A stretch of DNA of 39,700 bases. Origin: Bacteroidota bacterium (GTDB lineage: Bacteria > Bacteroidota > Bacteroidia > Bacteroidales > PUMT01). Positions 33,721 to 39,700 of the stretch are shown here, piece by piece; within the stretch, counting starts at the first letter, position 1; each line of letters begins with the position of its first letter. Below the pieces are notes generated by a model. The model was given only the letters and a program-made list of their open reading frames with translations, was not told where the DNA came from and ran no database searches. The translations under genes and the position numbers were made by a program. Where the stretch lies: the NCBI GenBank assembly GCA_003554865.1, contig PWHJ01000142.1:1-39700 (forward strand). The letters are read 5' to 3'.

Positions 33721-35460
33721 ATGGGAGATACATTAAATCTGGTAAAGGAAAGAGCAAACCAATGGTTAACCGGAAATTTTGACGAGGAAACCAAGCTTGA
33801 GGTTAAAAAAATGATGGAAGAGGACCAGCAGGAGCTGACAGATGCTTTTTACCGGCATCTGGAATTCGGTACAGGCGGTTTGAGGGGGGTTATGGGACCG
33901 GGTACCAACAGGATGAACATTTATACTGTAGGCATGGCAACACAGGGACTTGCCAATTACCTCAGGAGCCAATTTGCGGGCGACAAAACTATAAGTGTTG
34001 CCATTGCCTATGATACCCGAAACAAAAGCAGGCTTTTTGCTGAGACCACCGCATCCATATTAGCGGCCAACGGTTGCAGGGTTTACCTTTTTGACGATTT
34101 CAGGCCTACACCAGAGCTTTCTTTTGCAATAAGGCATTTCAAATGCCGTGCTGGGGTAGTTATAACCGCATCGCACAACCCCAGGGAGTACAATGGTTAC
34201 AAGGTTTACTGGGAAGACGGGGGACAGATTATTCCGCCCCATGACAGAAATATAATTGAGGAGGTAAAAAAAATAAGCGGTCCCGATGATGTCAAATTTG
34301 AAGGGAGTAAAAGCCTGATAAAGATGATAGGCGAGGAGGCTGACAGCAAATATCTGCGAAAAGTTGCCGGTTTGTCACTATCTCCTGAGGTTATCAAAAA
34401 GCATAGCCAGATGAAAATTGTATATACCCCTCTTCATGGATCGGGAGCTAAAATTTTGCCTGAATGCCTTAAAAAGTTCGGTTTTGAAAATGTGGTGACC
34501 ATACCCGAGCAGGATAAGCCTGACGGCAACTTTCCCACGCTTAATCTACCGAATCCTGAAGATCCGGAAGCGTTTGGGATGGCCCTTAATAAAGCCCGCC
34601 AGATAGATGCAGGTTTGGTCATGGCCACAGATCCCGATACAGACAGGGTTGGTGTGGCGGCAAAAAACAGCAAGGGGGAATATCATCTTTTGAACGGTAA
34701 TCAGACAGCTTCAATTCTGATATATTACCTGTTGAAAAAATGGCGGGAGAAAGGAAAAATTAAAGGTAATGAATATATCGTAAAGACAATTGTAACATCC
34801 GATATTATAAGCGACATAGCTGAAAAATCGGGTGTGGAGTGCTATGACGTACTTACCGGGTTTAAATTTATTGCTGGACTCATGAAGGAGCTTGAAGGCA
34901 AAAAGACTTTCATTGCCGGATGTGAAGAGAGTTACGGTTATCTTGCAGGGGATTTTTTAAGAGACAAGGATGCGGTTATTTCGGCCGCCCTTATTGCGGA
35001 GATCACCGCATGGGCAGCCGACCAGGGAAAAACCCTGCACGATCTGCTGATAGATATTTACCTTGAATTTGGTTTTTATAAGGAGTCCCTCATGTCGGTC
35101 GAACGCAAGGGTAAAAGTGGAGCAGAGGAAATTGCTGCCATGATGGACAAATTCCGTAACTCACCACCCGATTCAATAGCGGGTTCTGATGTGATGCAGG
35201 TAAGTGATTACCTGAAACAAAAGTCATTTGATACCCTAAGTCAGCTGAGACACAACATTGACCTCCCAAAATCGAATGTTTTACAGTTCTTTTTAAAGGA
35301 CGGGACAAAAATATCAATTCGTCCATCCGGAACTGAGCCAAAAATTAAATTTTACTTCAGTGTAAAAGAAAAACTGGAAAAAAGGGAGGATTTTGAAAAA
35401 GTCAATGCTCTTCTTGATAATAAACTCCAATCTTTGGGCAATGAATTCAGGTTTGAGTAA
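33721..35460 (+). CDS. phosphoglucomutase/phosphomannomutase (alpha-D-phosphohexomutase)
   Basis: This 579-residue four-domain mutase interconverts hexose 1- and 6-phosphates and could supply glucose-1-phosphate to RfbA. The N-terminal FGTGGLRGVMGPG is followed by the active serine S151 in TASHNPREYNGYKVYW and the metal loop D304-P-D306-T-D308-R in ATDPDTDRVG. The sugar-binding GCEESYGYLAGDFLRDKD and phosphate-binding IRPSGTEPKIKFYF are intact. The length, larger than ManB/AlgC, fits the PgcA-like phospho-sugar mutase group common in Bacteroidetes and Firmicutes. It is last of the tight rfb run and well placed to feed it. Exact sugar preference cannot be read from sequence. Confidence 0.94.
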   Translation: MGDTLNLVKERANQWLTGNFDEETKLEVKKMMEEDQQELTDAFYRHLEFGTGGLRGVMGPGTNRMNIYTVGMATQGLANYLRSQFAGDKTISVAIAYDTRNKSRLFAETTASILAANGCRVYLFDDFRPTPELSFAIRHFKCRAGVVITASHNPREYNGYKVYWEDGGQIIPPHDRNIIEEVKKISGPDDVKFEGSKSLIKMIGEEADSKYLRKVAGLSLSPEVIKKHSQMKIVYTPLHGSGAKILPECLKKFGFENVVTIPEQDKPDGNFPTLNLPNPEDPEAFGMALNKARQIDAGLVMATDPDTDRVGVAAKNSKGEYHLLNGNQTASILIYYLLKKWREKGKIKGNEYIVKTIVTSDIISDIAEKSGVECYDVLTGFKFIAGLMKELEGKKTFIAGCEESYGYLAGDFLRDKDAVISAALIAEITAWAADQGKTLHDLLIDIYLEFGFYKESLMSVERKGKSGAEEIAAMMDKFRNSPPDSIAGSDVMQVSDYLKQKSFDTLSQLRHNIDLPKSNVLQFFLKDGTKISIRPSGTEPKIKFYFSVKEKLEKREDFEKVNALLDNKLQSLGNEFRFE

Positions 35461-35525
35461 ATTTGTCCGTTACATAACCGGCTGCTGTAATTGAACACTT
35501 TTGGTAAATAAAAGACAATAAAATA

Positions 35526-35945
35526 ATGAAAAGCTACAGAAAAGAGTTATCGTTTAACACTACAAAGAGGCGTGAGCTTATTAACATAACCCCGGACATT
35601 CAGAAATGCGTATCCGAGAGCGGTATAAAAGAGGGGCTTGTGCTTTGCAATTCAATGCATATCACATCAAGTGTTTTTATTAATGACGATGAGTCCGGAT
35701 TGCATAACGATTTTGAGGTGTGGCTCGAAGAGCTTGCACCTGAAAAACCTCATTCCAGGTATCGCCACAATGACGGACCGGAGGATAATGCTGACGGCCA
35801 CCTTAAACGTTCGATTATGGGACGTGAAGTAGTGGTGGCCGTAACTAAAGGTTCTTTGGATTTCGGACCATGGGAGCAGATCTTTTACGGGGAGTTCGAC
35901 GGTAAAAGGCGTAAAAGGGTGCTTGTGAAAATAATAGGAGAATAG
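35526..35945 (+). CDS. YjbQ family protein (UPF0047)
   Basis: This 139-residue single-domain protein is of the YjbQ/UPF0047 family. Characteristic segments are [20 protein letters not shown], the [21 protein letters not shown] stretch with clustered His/Asp/Glu, and [28 protein letters not shown]. The E. coli homologue has weak thiamine-phosphate synthase activity, but the physiological function of the family is unsettled. It follows the mutase gene by 65 bases and may be transcribed separately. Confidence 0.9.
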   Translation: MKSYRKELSFNTTKRRELINITPDIQKCVSESGIKEGLVLCNSMHITSSVFINDDESGLHNDFEVWLEELAPEKPHSRYRHNDGPEDNADGHLKRSIMGREVVVAVTKGSLDFGPWEQIFYGEFDGKRRKRVLVKIIGE

Positions 35946-35995
35946 CCTGTAAAGTCGGTTCATTTTTTTCAACTGTAATTTGAGAGCCCCCTCCT

Positions 35996-37411
35996 TTATT
36001 CACCTTCAAAAAAGCTATCTTTGAAATTTACAAGGTATAATTTTTCTGTGGCACGGGTAAATGCCGTATAAAGCCACCTGAGGTATTCAGTCTCGAGCAT
36101 CTCTTCTTTGAAGAACCCCTGGTCAATGAAAACGTTTTTCCATTGACCGCCCTGTGCTTTGTGGCATGTTACGGCATAGGCAAATTTAACCTGCAAGGCG
36201 TTAAAAAAGGGATCGGATTTTACTTTTTCGTATTGCCTTTTTTTGGAGGGCATATCGGCATAATCTTCCATGACGGTGTAAAAAAGTTTTTTGCCGGCCT
36301 CGTTGCCAAGTGATGCGGTTTCAATATGCAGGGTATCGAGCATCAGTTTTACGTCAATCTCCTGGTTGTCATAATCTGCCATTCTTATTACTGCATCCGC
36401 AAAGCGAAATCCGTAAAGTTCTTCGTATCTTTTAATCTGAAGCACCTCAATTATATCCCCGTTGGCTATAAAATTGGTCGTTTCGCTCTCTTCCAGCCAG
36501 TAATAGTTGTTTTTTACCACCATCAGGAGGTCGCCGGGGGCAATTTCAGATTCCCTTTCAAGTATCTGGTTTCGTATTCCCTGGTTGTATTTATTTGCAA
36601 GCTTATTGGACCTGTTTATAACAATTGTATCGGCTGTGCCTGTTTTGGAGTAGGCGTCTGACAATATTTCAACTATATCGGCACCGCTAATTCTTTCAAT
36701 GTCACGGAAGTCAAGTTGTATTTCAGGTATGGTGCTCGAACCGGCCGATATCATATGTCTGAGATTGGTGGCATTGTAAAGTATACCGGATTCCCGGGCT
36801 TGCCTGATAACATCACTTAGAAAGAATGTGGAAACCGGATGACCGGATCCCTCGAGAAAATTTTCATCCAGTGCCGGACTGATAGAGAGGCCTACAGGGG
36901 GCAGCTGTGCTGTATCTCCAACCAAAACCAGCTTGCAGTTTTTGTTGTTAAACACGTACTTTAAAAGATCTTCCAATAAATTGCCACTTCCGAAAATATT
37001 TGACTCAAAGGATGCGTTACCTATCATGGATGCTTCGTCGACAATGAAAAAGGTGTTTGTATGCAGATTGCGGTCAAGGGTAAATTTACCGAAAGCATCT
37101 TTTGAGGTTCTTTGCCTGTATATTTTTTTGTGAATGGTTAGAGCGTTGTGGCCCGAGTAGGATGAGAGCATTTTGGCAGCACGACCTGTGGGTGCGAGCA
37201 AAACCGATCTTATTTTGAGTTCGTTAAGAGTGTTGACAAGGGAGCTTATAAGGGTAGTTTTACCGGTGCCTGCATAGCCTTTTACAAGAAGTATGTTTTC
37301 TCCGCGGGCTGTTATATAATCGGGAAGGAAAGTGATCAGCTTTTTTTGGCTTACCGTCGGCGAGTGTTCCAGTTTATACAATAAAATGTTATATATGTGA
37401 GTTTTTAACAT
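35996..37411 (-). CDS. ATP-dependent RecD-like DNA helicase (SF1B)
   Basis: This 471-residue helicase has Walker A GYAGTGKTTL (about 44-53), motif Ia LLAPTGRAAKML, Walker B FIVDEASMIG, and motif III LVGDTAQLPPVG. Late motifs are YAVTCHKAQGGQWKNVFID and YTAFTRATEKLYLV. These mark the SF1B RecD/Pif1 group and the UvrD-like C-terminal fold. There is no N-terminal RecD extension and no recB or recC nearby, so it is a stand-alone RecD2-like enzyme of the compact type common in Bacteroidetes. The exact role in DNA repair or replication is unknown. It is divergent from the following + strand genes; the facing -7 elements nearly touch (37461-37480). Confidence 0.92.
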   Translation of the reverse strand: MLKTHIYNILLYKLEHSPTVSQKKLITFLPDYITARGENILLVKGYAGTGKTTLISSLVNTLNELKIRSVLLAPTGRAAKMLSSYSGHNALTIHKKIYRQRTSKDAFGKFTLDRNLHTNTFFIVDEASMIGNASFESNIFGSGNLLEDLLKYVFNNKNCKLVLVGDTAQLPPVGLSISPALDENFLEGSGHPVSTFFLSDVIRQARESGILYNATNLRHMISAGSSTIPEIQLDFRDIERISGADIVEILSDAYSKTGTADTIVINRSNKLANKYNQGIRNQILERESEIAPGDLLMVVKNNYYWLEESETTNFIANGDIIEVLQIKRYEELYGFRFADAVIRMADYDNQEIDVKLMLDTLHIETASLGNEAGKKLFYTVMEDYADMPSKKRQYEKVKSDPFFNALQVKFAYAVTCHKAQGGQWKNVFIDQGFFKEEMLETEYLRWLYTAFTRATEKLYLVNFKDSFFEGE

Positions 37412-37460
37412 TGAAAAATATATTTATAAGGGTTTAAAAGGTTAAAATTATTTTTTTTTT

Positions 37461-37468
37461 TACATTTG
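37461..37468 (+). promoter_or_regulatory. -7 element for the 37502 gene group
   Basis: TACATTTG, a full TAnnTTTG match, with predicted start near 37475 and a leader of about 27 bases. A T-run precedes it; no TTG lies at the expected distance. Confidence 0.38.
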
Positions 37469-37472
37469 CAAG

Positions 37473-37480
37473 CAAACTTA
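37473..37480 (-). promoter_or_regulatory. -7 element for the RecD-like helicase gene
   Basis: On the - strand this reads TAAGTTTG, a full TAnnTTTG match only four bases from the opposing + strand -7 element. No clear -33 TTG. The leader to the start at 37411 would be about 55 bases. Confidence 0.3.
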
Positions 37481-37501
37481 AAAAATTAAAAACAGCAGGA
37501 A

Positions 37502-38107
37502 ATGAAAAGAGTAATTCAAATTGTACTTACCGTTGCCATTGTGGTGCTTGGTTATATGCTGGTTGAAAGCATCATGGCTCCAATACGTTTTCAGGAAGAG
37601 CAAAGCAGAAGGTATGACAGGACCATTGAACGGCTGAGAAATATAAGAACGGCCCAGTTGGCTTACCGCTCAGCACACGGGGAGTTTACCGGGTCTTTTG
37701 ATACGTTGATCGATTTTGTATTGAACGATTCCTTCAGCGTAGTAAGGCAAATAGGTGATCCCGATGACGAGGATGCAGTTGAGCGTGGTGATGTTTACAG
37801 AGATACCGTAAAGGTAAGCGTGAGGGATTCAATATTCCGTCCCGGTTTTGATGTAGAACAGCTCCGCTATGTTCCTTTTACGGATCGTGAGGAAGAGTTT
37901 GAACTTGGAGCCGGAGAGGTTAAGACCGGCTCAGGGTTGGAAGTTAAAGTTTTTGAGGCTCGTGTACACAATGATGTTTTACTTCATGGACTTGATCGCC
38001 AACAGGTAATTAATTTGAATGACCAGCGCCGCAGAAGGGATCAGTTTCCGGGACTTAAGGTAGGTGACCTGGAGAGGCCAACCAACCACGCTGGAAATTG
38101 GGAATAA
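37502..38107 (+). CDS. single-pass membrane protein of unknown function
   Basis: I do not recognise a named family. This 201-residue protein has an N-terminal membrane segment (about 5-23) followed by a helical stretch (RFQEEQSRRYDRTIERLRNIRTAQ) and LAYRSAHGEFTGSFDTLIDF, a pattern recalling pseudopilin-like or type IV pilus-associated proteins. The latter half is predicted to be a beta-rich exported domain with many charged residues. It is seven bases upstream of the DUF3822 gene and shares its direction, a neighbourhood typical of Bacteroidetes (DUF3822-rsmD). The pseudopilin resemblance is weak and there is no prepilin peptidase site. Confidence 0.78.
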   Translation: MKRVIQIVLTVAIVVLGYMLVESIMAPIRFQEEQSRRYDRTIERLRNIRTAQLAYRSAHGEFTGSFDTLIDFVLNDSFSVVRQIGDPDDEDAVERGDVYRDTVKVSVRDSIFRPGFDVEQLRYVPFTDREEEFELGAGEVKTGSGLEVKVFEARVHNDVLLHGLDRQQVINLNDQRRRRDQFPGLKVGDLERPTNHAGNWE

Positions 38108-38114
38108 CTTCGGG

Positions 38115-38966
38115 ATGGATGTAATGTTCATAGACGAGACGTTCGATATTAACAATACGGAAAATTGTCATATATCCATTCAGGGCAACCTGAATGGATA
38201 TTTTTTTTCCATACTTGACACTCACAGAAAGAGACTCCTTTTATATACCCACTGGCCTTTTGATGAAGATACCAGTCCTGAAGAGTTTAATAACAGGGTG
38301 AGTGATTTGCACAAGAAGGATAAATATCTTTCCAGGCAATACGCAACAGTTACGTTTGCTTATTCTGCCCCACGATATACTATCGTACCCGCCTCCTTTT
38401 TCGACCCGGGTGATGTTAAGCCCTATTTTACCTTCAATCACGAATTGTCTGAAAATGAAGAGTTGTTTTACAACAGGCTTGAATCATCCGATGCAGTTAA
38501 TATTTTTGCTATGCCAGCGGGACTGAAGGAGAAGTTGTCGGGGTGGAGCGGCAATATAGCTTATTACAACCATATAACCCCCATGGTTGAGCATTTTGTA
38601 AGAAATTATGCTGAAGCAGACCATAAACCGAAGGTTATGGTCAATGTTCACAAGGGGTTTGTTGATGTTGCCGTATTAAAGGGAAACAAACTTAAACTGT
38701 GTAACTCTTACACCTTCGGCGATGAAAGGGATTTTGCATATTTTGTTTTTTCTGTATTTGAGCGGCTCAGGCTTGACCGGGGGGAAACCGGACTGATACT
38801 TATGGGTGAAATAGACAAAGAGTCAGCTTATTTTAAATTGCTGGAAAAGTATATTAGAAATATTCACTTTGAAAAACTTCCCGGACAGCTCAGTTACGAT
38901 CAAAATTTTCTCGATATTGAGCCGCACCGGATAACCAACCTGATAAATCTTGCACTGTGCGAATAA
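38115..38966 (+). CDS. DUF3822 family protein
   Basis: This 283-residue protein fits DUF3822, a family found almost only in Bacteroidetes and typically beside an rsmD-like gene. The start at 38115 (MDVMFIDETFDIN) lies seven bases after the previous stop; the frame extends to 38064, but that would overlap the upstream gene. Segments such as HISIQGNLNGYFFSILD, TIVPASFFDP, VNIFAMP and NVHKGFVDVAVLKGNKL have an actin/ASKHA-like look of paired beta-hairpins, which is my impression rather than a proven fold. No catalytic residues are recognisable. It overlaps rsmD by ten bases, so the two are probably translationally coupled. Confidence 0.85.
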   Translation: MDVMFIDETFDINNTENCHISIQGNLNGYFFSILDTHRKRLLLYTHWPFDEDTSPEEFNNRVSDLHKKDKYLSRQYATVTFAYSAPRYTIVPASFFDPGDVKPYFTFNHELSENEELFYNRLESSDAVNIFAMPAGLKEKLSGWSGNIAYYNHITPMVEHFVRNYAEADHKPKVMVNVHKGFVDVAVLKGNKLKLCNSYTFGDERDFAYFVFSVFERLRLDRGETGLILMGEIDKESAYFKLLEKYIRNIHFEKLPGQLSYDQNFLDIEPHRITNLINLALCE

Positions 38967-39493
38967 TTAGCGGCAAATTAAAAGGAAAGCGTTTTTTCCC
39001 GGGGAAAGGATTCAAAGATCGTCCCACAACCGATTTTGCCAGGGAGAACCTGTTCAATATAATTGATAACTATTTTGATATTGAGTCTGTTAAGGTACTT
39101 GATCTTTTTTCCGGTACCGGTGGGGTAAGCTTTGAGTTTGCCTCGAGAGGTTCCTCTTTTGTAGAACTGGTTGAAATAAATTCAAAGTATGTTTCATTTA
39201 TTGAAAAAACGGCTGAAAAATTTGAGCTTGATCAGATAATCGCCAACAGGGGTGATGCATTTGTTTTTCTTCGAAACACTCCCTACACTTACGATATTAT
39301 ATTTGCCGACCCCCCACATTTTATGGAAGGGATGGAGGAATTACCCCGGCTGGTCTTTGAAAGGGAAATTTTAAATCACAGGGGATGGCTGATACTTGAG
39401 CACGGGAAAAGGGACGACTTTTCATCTCACCATCACTTCAGGGAGTTGCGCCGTTATGGAAGCGTTCACTTCAGTATTTTCGAAAAGCCCTGA
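38957..39493 (+). CDS. rsmD: RsmD-family RNA methyltransferase
   Basis: This 178-residue SAM-dependent methyltransferase is of the RsmD family, which in E. coli makes m2G966 of 16S rRNA. Motifs are the start MRIISGKLKGKRFFPGKG, RPTTDFARENLFNII, the SAM loop VLDLFSGTGGVSFEFASRG, VELVEINSKYVSFI and the catalytic-region FADPPHF. The family usually has an aromatic residue after DPP (DPPY/F); here it is His. The start is GTG at 38957, ten bases inside the DUF3822 gene, chosen because it gives the family N terminus exactly; there is no ATG alternative. Substrate is assumed from the family. Confidence 0.92.
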   Translation: MRIISGKLKGKRFFPGKGFKDRPTTDFARENLFNIIDNYFDIESVKVLDLFSGTGGVSFEFASRGSSFVELVEINSKYVSFIEKTAEKFELDQIIANRGDAFVFLRNTPYTYDIIFADPPHFMEGMEELPRLVFEREILNHRGWLILEHGKRDDFSSHHHFRELRRYGSVHFSIFEKP

Positions 39494-39560
39494 ATATTTA
39501 TTTTAATCTGCGTGCCGGAAGTGGTATGATACCGGTTTTCCTTGTAAATGTAGTGTCATG

Positions 39561-39700
39561 TCAAGCGTGAATTGACGGATATAAACGATGCAGCTTTACC
39601 CTTGCCTGATCAGTCGTAAACTGCCATTTTATCTTGGCCTTTTTGTTGTTTCTGTGATTTTGCCAGGCTTTTACTTCTGCTTTGACCATATTTATCTTAT
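39561..39700 (-). CDS. IS630-type transposase, C-terminal fragment (gene runs off the window)
   Basis: An open frame enters from the right edge on the - strand and stops at 39561-39563. The visible 45 residues include VKAEVKAWQNHRNN and KIKWQFTTDQARVKLHRLYP. This pattern (AWxxxRN...W.FTT.DAR.KLKRLYP) is the characteristic C terminus of a group of IS630-family (DDE_3) transposases. The DDE catalytic core would lie beyond 39700. No terminal inverted repeat can be confirmed because the other end is missing; the element's left end should fall between about 39500 and 39560. It is too short to tell whether the copy is intact. Recognition is from memory of the family pattern. Confidence 0.72.
   Translation of the reverse strand, partial: KINMVKAEVKAWQNHRNNKKAKIKWQFTTDQARVKLHRLYPSIHA

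Noticed and set aside
39588-39700. A + strand frame open to the right edge with a hydrophobic stretch
   Set aside because: The opposite strand encodes a clear transposase C terminus over the same bases; the hydrophobicity is its mirror image.

Overview
The window reads as a chromosomal segment of an anaerobic, free-living member of the Bacteroidetes, probably Bacteroidales/Marinilabiliales-like. That placement is an inference. It rests on TTG-N19/20-TAnnTTTG promoter elements, the lack of strong Shine-Dalgarno sites, Bacteroidetes-type genes (DUF3822 beside an RsmD-like methylase, a RecD-like helicase, a PspC-type mini protein, outer-membrane barrels ending in Phe) and a fermentative, electron-bifurcating type [FeFe] hydrogenase. 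No rRNA, tRNA or CRISPR array was seen. The only mobile-element trace is the 3' end of an IS630-type transposase at the right edge.

Left third (about 1-11.9 kb, all + strand): a hydrogenase and signalling cluster. Two 71%-identical stand-alone receivers with an unusual insert of about 40 residues precede hydC-hydB-hydA, a trimeric NAD(H)/ferredoxin-type [FeFe] hydrogenase. HydA matches the catalytic residue numbering of Clostridium pasteurianum CpI. Next comes a soluble fusion of a hydrogenase-like H-cluster domain, an Fe-S domain and a histidine kinase. It keeps the four H-cluster cysteines but has Asp in place of the proton-transfer Cys. A short receiver, a receiver-kinase, a membrane Cache/PAS/NarX-type kinase and a NarL-type regulator follow. 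The run holds three kinases and five receivers but only one DNA-binding output, with tight spacing from a good promoter at 801-831. This is the most unusual system in the window: apparently a hydrogen- or redox-sensing phosphorelay built into a hydrogenase operon.

Middle (12-27.4 kb): an orphan kynureninase and a PspC-like protein (- strand), a prolyl oligopeptidase lipoprotein (+), and a strong bidirectional terminator. Then a - strand series: FKBP isomerase lipoprotein, MnmD, S41 peptidase lipoprotein and a small barrel. Upstream of these lies an envelope-export cassette: GbsR/MarR regulator, LolA-like periplasmic protein, two FtsX/MacB-type permeases, ATPase and outer-membrane barrel. The regulator's promoter carries a perfect 15-bp inverted repeat between and over the -33/-7 elements, which suggests autoregulation. 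A small coiled-coil membrane protein diverges from the regulator and converges on a STAS-rnz pair.

Right third (27.4-39.7 kb): ribosomal protein S1 with six S1 domains and very long charged tails (- strand), then a divergent sugar-nucleotide block: UDP-glucuronate decarboxylase, rfbA, rfbC, rfbD, phosphohexomutase. rfbB is absent. A YjbQ protein, a RecD-like helicase (-), a small membrane protein, DUF3822 and RsmD follow (+). The last 140 bases hold the transposase tail.
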